Source of the DNA: Mycolicibacterium celeriflavum
Lineage (GTDB): Bacteria; Actinomycetota; Actinomycetes; Mycobacteriales; Mycobacteriaceae
Assembly (NCBI RefSeq): GCF_010731795.1
Contig: NZ_AP022591.1
Span: forward strand, 2,790,001-2,854,000
Reading direction: 5' to 3'
DNA: 64,000 bases
In this document: positions 1 through 9,947 of the stretch, one piece after another
Layout of the letters: the number at the start of each line of letters is the position of its first letter
Position numbering within the stretch: the first letter of the stretch is position 1
The notes under the pieces: model-generated
The model's database searches: none
Seen by the model: only the letters and a program-made list of their open reading frames with translations
What the model was told of the DNA's origin: nothing
Translations under genes and position numbers: made by a program

Positions 1-100
1 GAAGCCGCAGCTGATCGAGTTCTGCATGCTCGCCGCCCAATACGACGGGCTGGCCGCCACGATCACCACTCTTAAAGTGCCGCTGGACTTTTCGGATTAG
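1..100 (+). CDS. Carboxymuconolactone decarboxylase-family protein, C-terminal end only
   Basis: Only the last 32 codons are in the window (frame beginning at base 2), ending in TAG. The visible tail reads LIEFCMLAAQYDGLAATITT and then KVPLDFSD, which resembles the C-terminus of the carboxymuconolactone decarboxylase/AhpD-like proteins found beside lpdC in mycobacteria (Rv0464c position). It converges on the small membrane gene and lpdC. Catalytic residues are outside the window, so function cannot be judged. Confidence 0.7.
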   Translation, partial: KPQLIEFCMLAAQYDGLAATITTLKVPLDFSD

Positions 101-104
101 CCGG

Positions 105-374
105 CTAAAGGTAAGTGATGCCGAGCACGATCAGCGACAGCAGTACAGGTGAGACGGGCAGGCCCCACAGAAACGCGGCCCACACCTCGGCCTTGCGCTC
201 ATAAGCCCGCCGCCCCAGCCACGCGGCCACCGCGCCGCCGACGAACGACACCGCGGCCACGACGAGCACCCACGTGCTGACGTCCGACGTGGCCGTGGCA
301 AGCGAAATGCCGGCCAGCCACAGGACATGGCCGACCACCAGTCCGCCGATGCCGGCGACCCAGATCGCTCTCAA
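105..374 (-). CDS. Small membrane protein (Rv0463-like)
   Basis: An 89-residue hydrophobic protein with about three membrane segments (near residues 3-22, 30-50 and 68-87) and a basic loop RRAYERKAE between the last two. I chose the TTG start because TTGA overlaps the lpdC stop codon, giving translational coupling. The frame is open further upstream, but that part lies wholly inside lpdC and is not hydrophobic. The position directly after lpdC matches the Rv0463 membrane protein of M. tuberculosis. No function can be assigned; the start is uncertain. Confidence 0.65.
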   Translation of the reverse strand: MRAIWVAGIGGLVVGHVLWLAGISLATATSDVSTWVLVVAAVSFVGGAVAAWLGRRAYERKAEVWAAFLWGLPVSPVLLSLIVLGITYL

Positions 375-1765
375 AAGTTGATCATGTGGCCGAGCAGCCC
401 GTGGAAGCACTCCTGCAGGGCCTCGGACATGGTCGGGTGCGTGTGCACGTTGCGGGCCAACTCGGTGGCGGTCAGATCCCACTTCTGCGCCAGCGTGAGT
501 TCCGGAAGTAGTTCGGAGACGTCGTGGCCGATCAGGTGCCCGCCGATCAGCTCGCCGTACTTGCCGTCGGCGATCAGCTTGACGAAGCCGCTGGGGTCGC
601 CGGCGCCGTGCGCCTTGGCGTTCGCGGTGAACGGGAACTTGGCGACCTTGACGTCGTACCCCTCTTCGCGCGCCTGCTCCTCGGTGAGCCCGAAGCTGGC
701 GACCTGCGGCTGACAGAACGTCGCGCGCGGCAGCATCCGGTAGTCCCCGAGCGGCAGGGTTTCGGCCCCCGCGATGGTTTCGGCGGCGACGACGCCCTGC
801 GCCTCGGCGACGTGCGCCAGTTGCAGTTTGCCTGTGACGTCACCGATCGCGTAGATGTGCGGCACGTTGGTGCGCATGTAGTCGTCGATGCCGATGGCCT
901 TGCGCTCGCTCACGGTGACGCCGGTGTTGTCCAACCCGTAGCCCTCGATGTTCGGCGCGAAACCGATTGCCTGCAGCACCTTTTCAGCTTTGATCTCCTG
1001 GGAGTCGCCGTCCTTGCTGACCGTGACGGTGACCTCACCGCCACTGTCGTCGATCGACTCCACCTTGGTACCGGTGAGCACCTTGACGCCCAGCTTCTTG
1101 AACTGCTTCTCGATCTCCTTGGAGACCTCGGCGTCCTCGTTGGGCAGCGCGCGGGGCAGGAACTCGACGACCGTGACGTCGACGCCATAGTTCTTCAGCA
1201 CGTAGCCGAACTCCATGCCGATCGCGCCCGCGCCGGCGATGACGATCGACTTCGGCAGCTCGCGCGTCATGATGAGCTCTTCGTAGGTCACCACGTTCTC
1301 CGACAGCGACGTACCGGGCACCAGGCGGGTGCTGCTGCCGGTGGCGATGATGATGTTGTCGAACTCGACGGTCTCGGTATCGCCCTCGTTCAAGTCGACT
1401 TCGAGCGTGTGGTCGTCCTTGAACTTGCCGTAGCCGTGAATCTCGGTGATCTTGTTCTTCTTCATCAGGTAGTGCACACCCGCGACCCGGCCGTCCGCGA
1501 CCTTTCGGCTGCGGTCGAATGCGACGCCGTAGTCGAACGTCGCCTCCCCGCTGATGCCGAACTGCTTGGCCTCCTTGGTGAAGATGTGCGCGAGTTCCGC
1601 GTTGCGCAGCAGCGCCTTGCTCGGGATGCAACCGACGTTGAGGCAGACGCCGCCCCAGTACTTGGGTTCGACGATGGCGGTGTTCAGTCCGAGCTGGGCG
1701 GCGCGGATGGCCGCGACGTATCCGCCAGGGCCTGCTCCGAGAACGACGACGTCATAGTGGGTCAC
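371..1765 (-). CDS. lpdC: Dihydrolipoamide dehydrogenase (E3)
   Basis: Cytosolic FAD flavoprotein that reoxidises protein-bound dihydrolipoamide with NAD+. It serves as E3 of the pyruvate and branched-chain keto acid dehydrogenase complexes and, in M. tuberculosis, of the peroxynitrite reductase system. The N-terminal FAD-binding [17 protein letters not shown] lies at residues 10-26, and the redox-active disulfide [10 protein letters not shown] at 41-50. A second Rossmann [10 protein letters not shown] binds NAD, the AIGDV FAD motif follows, and the C-terminal [12 protein letters not shown] supplies the catalytic His-Glu pair. The 464-residue length is normal for the family. The start is GTG with an AGGG upstream. 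It sits at the end of the operon with the aldehyde dehydrogenase. Confidence 0.95.
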   Translation of the reverse strand: MTHYDVVVLGAGPGGYVAAIRAAQLGLNTAIVEPKYWGGVCLNVGCIPSKALLRNAELAHIFTKEAKQFGISGEATFDYGVAFDRSRKVADGRVAGVHYLMKKNKITEIHGYGKFKDDHTLEVDLNEGDTETVEFDNIIIATGSSTRLVPGTSLSENVVTYEELIMTRELPKSIVIAGAGAIGMEFGYVLKNYGVDVTVVEFLPRALPNEDAEVSKEIEKQFKKLGVKVLTGTKVESIDDSGGEVTVTVSKDGDSQEIKAEKVLQAIGFAPNIEGYGLDNTGVTVSERKAIGIDDYMRTNVPHIYAIGDVTGKLQLAHVAEAQGVVAAETIAGAETLPLGDYRMLPRATFCQPQVASFGLTEEQAREEGYDVKVAKFPFTANAKAHGAGDPSGFVKLIADGKYGELIGGHLIGHDVSELLPELTLAQKWDLTATELARNVHTHPTMSEALQECFHGLLGHMINF

Positions 1766-1775
1766 CCAGCCAACC

Positions 1776-2255
1776 CTAATAGGGAATGAGGCCCACGAAA
1801 CACCGGCTTGCCCATTCGCAGAAGTAGAGACCGTGCAGTACCGCCGCGCCCGCCACCGCCGCCAGCGGCGCCGACATCACCGCGGTCGCCAGCGCCGTCA
1901 CCACCGGTCTGTTCGGCGCCATCGCGAGAAGCAGGCCGCCCACCGTCGACGTGATGACGAATACCAGCACGACGAAAACCGGCGCCGTCTTGTCGATCGA
2001 GTGGTACCACCAGTGGTAGAGGCCCCAACCGGCCGCTGCGGAAAGCGCCCAGACGCCCGCGACGACGAGCACGAACTGCCACCGCTTGAGGTACTGGTAG
2101 TTGCCGGGAACCACCACGGGATGAGCCGGGACGGGTAACGGCTCCGAGGGCACCTGTTCGACGACGGCGCTCAGCGCCTCGAATTCGTCCGTTTGGAATG
2201 TCGGCGTATACGGCTGCGTCGGATCGCCGGCCAGTGTGTCGGTTCGTTCAGGCAC
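1776..2255 (-). CDS. Membrane protein with acidic N-terminal tail (Rv0461-like)
   Basis: A 159-residue protein. Residues 1-60 are soluble and Pro/Glu-rich; they are followed by about four hydrophobic segments, including [20 protein letters not shown] and [20 protein letters not shown] start it at the GTG of GGTGCCTGA, which overlaps the stop of the upstream hydrophobic gene and so couples translation; a longer reading begins inside that gene. The gene stops 10 bases before the lpdC start. It matches the position of the Rv0461 transmembrane protein. Function unknown. Confidence 0.75.
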   Translation of the reverse strand: MPERTDTLAGDPTQPYTPTFQTDEFEALSAVVEQVPSEPLPVPAHPVVVPGNYQYLKRWQFVLVVAGVWALSAAAGWGLYHWWYHSIDKTAPVFVVLVFVITSTVGGLLLAMAPNRPVVTALATAVMSAPLAAVAGAAVLHGLYFCEWASRCFVGLIPY

Positions 2256-2532
2256 CGTGCACCGCCTGGATAGCCACCAGCACCCCGAACCAGCCGGGTG
2301 CAATCGCGAGGAGGAACGCGCCGAGCGTCGTCACCCAGCGCCGGCCGGACAACAGAATCGCCAACATGCCGACCGCGCCTGGCACGCCGACGACGAGCGC
2401 AACGACGACGTCGGGCCGGATGGCAGCGTCGACCACCAGCGTCGAGGCGATCCCGAGGATCAGCCCCACCGCCGTGCCGACGAGCAGGGCGCTGGTCAGC
2501 AACCACGCCCGAGGCAGCGGGATCACGATCAC
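2248..2532 (-). CDS. Small hydrophobic protein (Rv0460-like)
   Basis: A 94-residue protein with about three membrane segments, LLTSALLVGTAVGLILGIA, VVVALVVGVPGAVGMLAILL and TTLGAFLLAIAPGWFGVLV. It lies between the DUF779 gene and the next membrane gene, whose GTG start it overlaps. Rv0460 of M. tuberculosis is a hydrophobic protein in the same place, slightly shorter. No clear ribosome binding site precedes the GTG start, and a shorter start is possible. Function unknown. Confidence 0.7.
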   Translation of the reverse strand: MIVIPLPRAWLLTSALLVGTAVGLILGIASTLVVDAAIRPDVVVALVVGVPGAVGMLAILLSGRRWVTTLGAFLLAIAPGWFGVLVAIQAVHGA

Positions 2533-2562
2533 GAGGTTACGCGGATAGCCGCGGTCAGCCCG

Positions 2563-3105
2563 TCAGCCGCTCGGCGCGTTAGGTATCGGACACGCATCGA
2601 TTGGGTCAACGACGATGTGGGTGTCCGACGGCGGTGGGCGCTCACCACGCGCGAAGCCCGCACCCGTGATCGGCTGTTGTTCGGCCAGCAACCGGTTCTC
2701 GGCGTCGGTGAACGCCCGGCCGCGCGACAGGAACCGCATGCCCTCCGGCGCCTCGACGCTGAAGCCGCCGCCTCTGCCGGGTACGACGTCGATCACCAGT
2801 TGGGTGTGCTTCCACGTGTCGAACTGCGGCCCGGAGATCCACACCGGCACCCCTTCGCCCACGTCGAGCACCGCGAGAAGCACGTCGCGGTCGCCGACGA
2901 CGAACTCGCCGTCGGGGTAGCACATCGGCGACGAGCCATCACAACACCCGCCGGACTGGTGGAACATCAGCGCGCCGTGCCGGTCCTGCAGGCGGCGCAG
3001 CAGGTCGGCAGCGGCAGCGGTGATCAGCGCGCGGTGCGGCGGCGGAACGCGACTTCGGTGCTCAAACCGTCGATCAGCGACGGCTTCGACACCGAAATCA
3101 CTCAT
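2563..3105 (-). CDS. DUF779 protein (Rv0459-like)
   Basis: A 180-residue protein of the DUF779 family, which is often encoded next to acetaldehyde/aldehyde dehydrogenases. A conserved cysteine-rich patch GGCCDGSSPMCY lies near residues 53-64 and a DTWKHTQLVIDVVPGRGGGFSVE block further on. The cysteines suggest metal or redox chemistry, but no reaction is established. It begins 31 bases after the aldehyde dehydrogenase stop, so the two are surely co-transcribed. I prefer the ATG at 3105 over the GTG three bases upstream. Confidence 0.85.
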   Translation of the reverse strand: MSDFGVEAVADRRFEHRSRVPPPHRALITAAAADLLRRLQDRHGALMFHQSGGCCDGSSPMCYPDGEFVVGDRDVLLAVLDVGEGVPVWISGPQFDTWKHTQLVIDVVPGRGGGFSVEAPEGMRFLSRGRAFTDAENRLLAEQQPITGAGFARGERPPPSDTHIVVDPIDACPIPNAPSG

Positions 3106-3116
3106 CACGTCTGTCG

Positions 3117-3136
3117 CTTCCTCGCGCGAGCGCTCA

Positions 3137-3140
<4 letters not shown>
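3117..3140. repeat. Short GC-rich repeat, copy 1
   Basis: TCGCGCGAGCGCTCATCAG (3122-3140) recurs 18/19 identical at 4677-4695. This copy overlaps the stop codon of the aldehyde dehydrogenase and precedes the DUF779 start on the minus strand; the second copy precedes the dehydrogenase itself. Both contain the minus-strand string ATGAGCGCT followed by GCGCGA and a purine-rich tract. Confidence 0.6.
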
Positions 3141-4660
<1,520 letters not shown>

Positions 4661-4672
4661 CAGAATCTTCTC

Positions 4673-4695
4673 CTCTTCGCGCAAGCGCTCATCAG
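4673..4695. repeat. Short GC-rich repeat, copy 2
   Basis: Second copy of the 19-bp repeat (4677-4695), placed just upstream of the ribosome binding site of the aldehyde dehydrogenase. The pair therefore brackets that gene, each copy 20-40 bases before a start codon on the minus strand. Confidence 0.55.
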
Positions 4696-4771
4696 TGACT
4701 CCTCGACGAGATACAGCTCACACTACCGCCGTACAGTCGGCGTCGGACGGCCTCAACCCGAGGAGGAAACG

Positions 4772-5614
4772 ATGCCTGAGGTGGACCCAGCCCGCGACGC
4801 GCTGCGTCACTGGAGCGCGGTGGCGGGAGCGTGGGATGCATACCGTGACCGCGTCTTCGAAAGCGTGCGGCCGGTGTCGAATTGGCTCATCGACCACGTC
4901 GACCCGCAGCCTGGTCAGACGCTGTTGGAACTGACCGCGGGCCCGGGCGAAACCGGCTTCCTTGCCGTGCCCCGGCTCGGCCCGGCCGGGCGCCTGATCT
5001 CGAGCGACTTCGTGCCCGCAATGGTGGAGGCCGCCCAGCGCGGCGCGGCTGCGCGGGGTCTGGACAACGTCGACTGCCGGGTCATCGACGCAACGCAGAT
5101 CGATCTGCCCGACGACAGCGTCGACGGTGTCCTGTCGCGGTTCGGGCTCATGCTGATTCCCCAGCAGGAGCAGGCGATGCGCGAGATCCGGCGGGTGCTG
5201 CGCCCCGGCGGGCGGTGCGCGTTCGCCACCTGGGGCCCGCCAGACCGCAATCCCTGGATCATGGCGATCGTGATGGCGCTGCTGCAGAACGGCCACGCGC
5301 CGCCGGGCGACGCGTTCGCCCCGGGCGGGATGCTCTCGCTCAGTACCTCCGAGAGGACCTCCGCGCTCGCGGCCTCCGGAGGCTTCACGGAGGTGACCGT
5401 CGACGAGCTCACCGGAATAATGCGATTCGAAAACCCGGATGACTACTGGGCTTACAACACGTCGCTTGCGGGCCCGATCGCCGAGGTGGTCGGCTCGCTG
5501 ACCGGCGACCAAGTCCGCGCCTTGCGCGATGCGCTCGAACCGGCTCTGGCTGGATTCGAGCGTGACGGCGGATTGGAGCTGCCCTGGCAGGTCGTCGTCA
5601 CGGGCGCCGCGTGA
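4772..5614 (+). CDS. Class I SAM-dependent methyltransferase
   Basis: A 280-residue cytosolic protein with a Rossmann methyltransferase fold. Motif I is LLELTAGPGETG (about residues 52-63), the acidic/adenine region follows in DCRVIDATQIDLPDDSVDGVL, and the post-II segment REIRRVLRPGGRCAFATWG is typical of small-molecule methyltransferases (UbiE/Methyltransf_11 type). The substrate is not evident. The start has a strong AGGAGG nine bases upstream. Its stop overlaps the prolyl oligopeptidase start (GTGA), so the two form an operon, divergent from the aldehyde dehydrogenase. Confidence 0.85.
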   Translation: MPEVDPARDALRHWSAVAGAWDAYRDRVFESVRPVSNWLIDHVDPQPGQTLLELTAGPGETGFLAVPRLGPAGRLISSDFVPAMVEAAQRGAAARGLDNVDCRVIDATQIDLPDDSVDGVLSRFGLMLIPQQEQAMREIRRVLRPGGRCAFATWGPPDRNPWIMAIVMALLQNGHAPPGDAFAPGGMLSLSTSERTSALAASGGFTEVTVDELTGIMRFENPDDYWAYNTSLAGPIAEVVGSLTGDQVRALRDALEPALAGFERDGGLELPWQVVVTGAA

Positions 5615-7608
5615 CACACGACCCGTACCTCTGGCTCGAGGAGATCACCGGCGACGCAGCGCTCGACTGGGTCCGCAAACACAACGAGCCCACACTCGCC
5701 CGCTTCGGCGGTGACCGGTTCGAGCAGATGCGCGCCGAGGCCCTGGAGGTGCTCGACACCGACGCGCGCATCCCGTACGTGCGCAGGCGAGGCGACCACC
5801 TCTACAACTTCTGGCGCGACGCGGACAACCCGCGAGGCCTGTGGCGGCGCACGACGCTGGACAGCTACCGCACCGAGCAGCCGCAGTGGGACGTCCTGAT
5901 CGACGTCGATCGGATCGCGGCAGCCGACGGCGAGAACTGGGTGTGGGCCGGCGCCGAGGTACTCGAGCCGGATTTCTCGCTCGCGCTGGTCGAACTGTCC
6001 CGCGGCGGTGCCGACGCCACCGTGGTTCGTGAATTCGACATGAAAACATGGCAGTTCGTCACCGACGGCTTCCAACTGCCCGAGGCCAAATCGAGCGTGA
6101 CGTGGCAGGACCGCGACACCGTGCTGGTCGGTACGGACTTCGGCCCGGGCTCGTTGACCGACTCCGGTTACCCGCGGATCGTCAAGCGCTGGCGTCGCGG
6201 GCAGCCACTGCCGGCGGCGGAGACACTCTTCGAGGGCGAGGTCACCGACGTCAGCGTCGGCTGTGGCTATGACGCGACACCGGGTTTCGAGCGATTGCTG
6301 ATCACGCGGTCGTTCGACTTCTTCAACCGGCACCGCTACGAGTTGCGCGGCGACACGCTGATCGAGATCGACGCACCGACAGACGCGGGAATCTCCTGGC
6401 ACCGCGAGTGGTTGCTGATTCGGCCTCGCACGGATTGGACGGTCGGGTCGACGACGTATCGTGCGGGTTCCCTACTGGCTGCCAACTACGCCGAATACCT
6501 CGACGGCACAGGCGAACTGCAGGTCGTGTTCGAGCCCGACGAGCACTCCAGCCTGGACAACTACGCGTGGACCCGTGACCGCCTCGTACTCGTCACGCTG
6601 GTCGACGTGATCAGCCAGGTGACGGTCGTGACTCCTGGGACCTGGGAGCGAGCCGAGATCCCCGGCATCCCGCCGAACACCAACACTGTGCTGGTCGACG
6701 TGGACGAGTACGGCGACGAGATGTTTCTCGACGCCAGTGGTTTCGACACACCGTCGCGGTTGCTGTGGGGCCGCGCGGGAGACGCGGTCACCGAGGTCAA
6801 GCGCGCCCCGCCGTTCTTCGACGCGGCAGATCTCCAGGTGAGCCAGCATTTCGTCGCATCAGCGGACGGCACCATGGTCCCGTATTTCGTTGTGGGACAT
6901 CGACACAACCAGGCCCCCGGACCTACCCTGCTGAGCGGGTACGGCGGCTTCGAGGTCGCCAACACGCCGAGCTATGGCGGTGTACTCGGCAGGCTGTGGC
7001 TGAGCCGAGGCGGCACCTTCGTGCTGGCGAACATCCGGGGCGGCGGCGAATACGGACCGCCCTGGCACACCCAGGCCATGCGGGAGAACCGGCACCTCGT
7101 CTATGAGGACTTCGCCGCTGTCGCAGAGGATCTCGTTGTCCGTGGCATCACCACCGTCACGCAACTCGGCGCGCAGGGCGGCAGCAACGGCGGACTGTTG
7201 ATGGGCGTGATGTTGACCCAGTACCCCGAACTGTTCGGCGCGCTCGTGTGCAGCGTTCCACTGCTGGACATGCGCCGGTTCCATCTCCTGCTTGCCGGTG
7301 CATCGTGGATGGCCGAGTACGGGGACCCCGACGATCCCGACGATTGGGAGTTCATCTCGAGGTACTCGCCCTACCAGAACATTTCGGCTGATCGACGACA
7401 CCCGCCGGTGTTGATCACGACCTCGACGCGCGATGACCGCGTGCATCCCGGACACGCCCGAAAGATGACCGCGGCGCTGGAGGACGCCGGTCAGCCGGTC
7501 CACTACTACGAGAACATCGAGGGTGGGCACGCGGGCGCGGCGGACAACGCCCAGACCGCATTTCGCTCGGCGCTGATCTACGAGTTCCTGTGGTCGGTGC
7601 TCAGCTGA
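5611..7608 (+). CDS. Prolyl oligopeptidase family serine peptidase (Rv0457c-like)
   Basis: A 665-residue S9 peptidase with an N-terminal beta-propeller that gates short peptides (YLWLEEITGDAALDWV at the start is typical) and a C-terminal alpha/beta hydrolase. Catalytic Ser is in GGSNGGLLMG, Asp in TRDDRVHPGHARKM and His in EGGHAG, so the triad is intact. No signal peptide is seen, which suggests a cytosolic enzyme. The GTG start overlaps the methyltransferase stop. Its stop lies inside a palindrome shared with the convergent efeB stop. The position matches Rv0457c of M. tuberculosis. Confidence 0.92.
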   Translation: MTHDPYLWLEEITGDAALDWVRKHNEPTLARFGGDRFEQMRAEALEVLDTDARIPYVRRRGDHLYNFWRDADNPRGLWRRTTLDSYRTEQPQWDVLIDVDRIAAADGENWVWAGAEVLEPDFSLALVELSRGGADATVVREFDMKTWQFVTDGFQLPEAKSSVTWQDRDTVLVGTDFGPGSLTDSGYPRIVKRWRRGQPLPAAETLFEGEVTDVSVGCGYDATPGFERLLITRSFDFFNRHRYELRGDTLIEIDAPTDAGISWHREWLLIRPRTDWTVGSTTYRAGSLLAANYAEYLDGTGELQVVFEPDEHSSLDNYAWTRDRLVLVTLVDVISQVTVVTPGTWERAEIPGIPPNTNTVLVDVDEYGDEMFLDASGFDTPSRLLWGRAGDAVTEVKRAPPFFDAADLQVSQHFVASADGTMVPYFVVGHRHNQAPGPTLLSGYGGFEVANTPSYGGVLGRLWLSRGGTFVLANIRGGGEYGPPWHTQAMRENRHLVYEDFAAVAEDLVVRGITTVTQLGAQGGSNGGLLMGVMLTQYPELFGALVCSVPLLDMRRFHLLLAGASWMAEYGDPDDPDDWEFISRYSPYQNISADRRHPPVLITTSTRDDRVHPGHARKMTAALEDAGQPVHYYENIEGGHAGAADNAQTAFRSALIYEFLWSVLS

Positions 7609-8857
7609 GCAACTGGTCGCCGAGGAACCGGTCGGGGCCGGCGACGCCCGGCAGTATGAAGAAGAACCCGCCGCCGACCGGCATGATGTACTCCTCGAGT
7701 GGCTCGCCCTTGAGCCGCTTCGCGACGGTGAGGAAACCCTTCTCGAGGCTGCGCTGGTAGGCGATGAACGCGAGCCCCTGGTCGAGTCGGCCCGCGCCGT
7801 CGAATCCGCGCGAGTAGTTGAAACCCCGCCGCAGAATGAGGTTCTCGTCTGTCGCCGGTGTACGCGGGTTCGCCAGCCGGATGTGAGCGTTGAGCGGTAT
7901 TCGCTTGCCTTCGGGGTCTTCTGGATAGTTCGGGTCGGTGAACTCGCCGGTCAGCCCGAGCGGCGCGCCACTTACCTTGTCGCGCCCGATCAGCGCCTCC
8001 TGCTCGACGAGTTGGGTGCGGTCCCAGAATTCGACGAACATCCGGATGATGCGGATCGCCTGATAGGAGCCGCCGACCGTCCACTCCGGTTCGCCGTCCT
8101 GCGGGCCTACCCAGATGTGGCGATCCATGATCGCATTGTCGTCGACGTCGAGGTTGGCCGTTCCGTCCTTGAAGCCCAACAGGTTTCGCGGCGTCGCGGC
8201 CTCGGATGCCTGGCCGGCGCCGATGCCCCGGGCGTAGCCGTCGACCATCCACCGCAACACCAGATCACTTCGGGTGCGACGCATCAGCTGCCGTAGGGCG
8301 AAGATGACGGTATCGCTGTGACCCGCTTCGATGATGATCGACAGATCACCGTGGGACAGTTTGGGATCCAACCGGTCGTTGGCGATGAACGGCATGGTGA
8401 CCAGTTCCTTGGGCTTGCGGTCGGTCAGCCCGAAGCGGTCATCGAACAGCGACGCCCCGACGCCGACGACTATCGCCAGGTTGTCCGCGGGCGGCTGCTC
8501 GCCCAGGATGCCGGAGTCGACGGGCGGGTAGGCGGGATCGCGAGGCTCCGGCGGCTTTCCCGCCATGAGTCCGCGGATCTCTTCGGTGAGGTCTCGCAGC
8601 GCGCCGCGCAGGCCGTCGCGGTCCTTCGAGACCACGTTGAACGATGCGACCAGGCCCTGCTCCGGGATCGGCAACGCGGTGATGCCGGCCTGGTGCGGAC
8701 CGTCGAACGGGACGAAGGCCGCCGCGGGCGCGGTGGGCGATCCGGAGTCCTGCGATGAACATCCGGCCAGCACCGATCCCGCGCCCACCGCGGCACCGGT
8801 GCCCAGCGCGCCGGAGATGAATCCTCGCCGCGAGAGCCCCGAGCGACTTTCGGTCAC
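7601..8857 (-). CDS. efeB: EfeB-type DyP peroxidase, Tat-exported lipoprotein
   Basis: Haem-dependent dye-decolourising peroxidase of the EfeUOB iron system, acting outside the membrane. Residues 1-33 form a twin-arginine signal (SRRGFISGALG) with a lipobox-like LAGC. The DyP motif GFKDGTANLD is present, as are the proximal-haem region NAHIRLANPRTP and the distal-arginine region LRRGFNYSRG. The 418-residue length is normal. The GTG start overlaps the efeO stop (GTGA), so it is translated with efeO. No efeU permease gene is adjacent. Confidence 0.9.
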   Translation of the reverse strand: MTESRSGLSRRGFISGALGTGAAVGAGSVLAGCSSQDSGSPTAPAAAFVPFDGPHQAGITALPIPEQGLVASFNVVSKDRDGLRGALRDLTEEIRGLMAGKPPEPRDPAYPPVDSGILGEQPPADNLAIVVGVGASLFDDRFGLTDRKPKELVTMPFIANDRLDPKLSHGDLSIIIEAGHSDTVIFALRQLMRRTRSDLVLRWMVDGYARGIGAGQASEAATPRNLLGFKDGTANLDVDDNAIMDRHIWVGPQDGEPEWTVGGSYQAIRIIRMFVEFWDRTQLVEQEALIGRDKVSGAPLGLTGEFTDPNYPEDPEGKRIPLNAHIRLANPRTPATDENLILRRGFNYSRGFDGAGRLDQGLAFIAYQRSLEKGFLTVAKRLKGEPLEEYIMPVGGGFFFILPGVAGPDRFLGDQLLS

Positions 8858-9786
8858 TGCAGCTTCAGCACTCCCGACACCTGTGACAGGTTCTCCGACA
8901 ACCCGGCCAGCTCTGCCTTCAGCTTGTCGATCACGTCGGGTGTCACAGTGACTTCGGGGCAGCGCGGCGATGGGTAGGGATCGTTCTCGGTGCAGAACAG
9001 CACCCAGCCGTCACCGCGGCGCAGTGGCGCCAAGGTTTCGAACACCGAATTGATTCCGGCGTCGATCTTGCCCAGTAAGGCCGGATCGGCCTGCACGAGT
9101 GCGGGATTGAGCTTGCCGACGGCGTCGCGCGCCCCCTGCAGGTTGGCGTCGAAGTCCCACAGGTCCGTCTTGGAGTAGCGATCCTCCTCGCCGGTGATCT
9201 TGCCCTCGGACACCTCCTCGATCAGCTCCGCGGCGCCGTTGGAGACGTCGACCGGCTTCACCTGAACGGACGGGAATTGCGCCTTGAGGTCGGCGACGTC
9301 CTTGTCGAGCTGATCGGCGAACGGTGCGCCACCGTCGGTGGTGTTCTTCTCGAACAGCAGATACTCGAGGCGGTGCCAGCCGGTGAACTGGGGGTCGTCG
9401 ACGCCTGCGAAGTCATCTACCCGGGCGTCGATCTTGCGGTCGATCTCTTCGACCAGTCCGGCGATCGGCTCGATGCGTTCCCACGGTTGGCGTGACGGCG
9501 CGTAGGCGTCCTGGGCGGCCTTGAGGTCTCCGGCGCGGACCGCGTCGGTGAATACCTTGACCACGCGCTGGAGTTCGTCGATGTTGCTCTGCACGTAGGC
9601 CTTGTACTCCGCTGCCGCCTTGTCCAGCACAGCCGGATCGACAGCGGGGGCGGCGCTGGTGGTCGCGGTGGCCGAACCACTGGTGGACGTCGTCGTCTCG
9701 CTGTCCGAGGAGTTGCCACCGGAGCATCCGGAGACGATCAGGCCGACGATGGCGACGGGCGCAGTCCATGCGAAAAAGCGGTTCAT
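8854..9786 (-). CDS. efeO: EfeO-type imelysin-domain lipoprotein
   Basis: Extracytoplasmic iron-binding component of EfeUOB systems. An N-terminal lipoprotein signal ends in VSGC, then comes a low-complexity Ser/Thr linker, then the M75 imelysin/peptidase-like domain with its HxxE ligand motif in GWHRLEYLLFE. The C-terminal part RGDGWVLFC fits EfeO. I start at the ATG with AGAGG five bases upstream; the GTG two codons earlier overlaps that binding site. An IdeR-like box lies 14 bases upstream of the start codon, indicating repression when iron is plentiful. Confidence 0.88.
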   Translation of the reverse strand: MNRFFAWTAPVAIVGLIVSGCSGGNSSDSETTTSTSGSATATTSAAPAVDPAVLDKAAAEYKAYVQSNIDELQRVVKVFTDAVRAGDLKAAQDAYAPSRQPWERIEPIAGLVEEIDRKIDARVDDFAGVDDPQFTGWHRLEYLLFEKNTTDGGAPFADQLDKDVADLKAQFPSVQVKPVDVSNGAAELIEEVSEGKITGEEDRYSKTDLWDFDANLQGARDAVGKLNPALVQADPALLGKIDAGINSVFETLAPLRRGDGWVLFCTENDPYPSPRCPEVTVTPDVIDKLKAELAGLSENLSQVSGVLKLQ

Positions 9787-9799
9787 AGCCACCTCTCAG

Positions 9800-9818
9800 T
9801 TAGGCGAGGCTGACCATA
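9800..9818 (-). promoter_or_regulatory. Putative IdeR iron box
   Basis: TTAGGCGAGGCTGACCATA matches the mycobacterial IdeR consensus (TTAGGTTAGGCTAACCTAA) at 14 of 19 positions, including the left TTAGG, the central AGGCT and the ACC of the right arm. It lies in the 161-bp region between efeO and the divergent NmrA gene, close to efeO, so its likely target is efeOB. Confidence 0.65.
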
Positions 9819-9947
9819 GCATTCTGCGGGTTTGACGGTAGGAGGACCTGAAGCGTTGGCACACCAGGGGATGAACTGGCGGCGATGTATCCGTTCTTGC
9901 TGTCTGGACAGAGGTAACCGCCGCCAGGCCTCGGAAGAAAGGTCGCC

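Noticed and set aside
524..1789. 421-codon open frame antisense to lpdC
   Set aside because: Low-complexity Asp/Arg/Leu translation with no domain, fully opposite an unmistakable flavoprotein.
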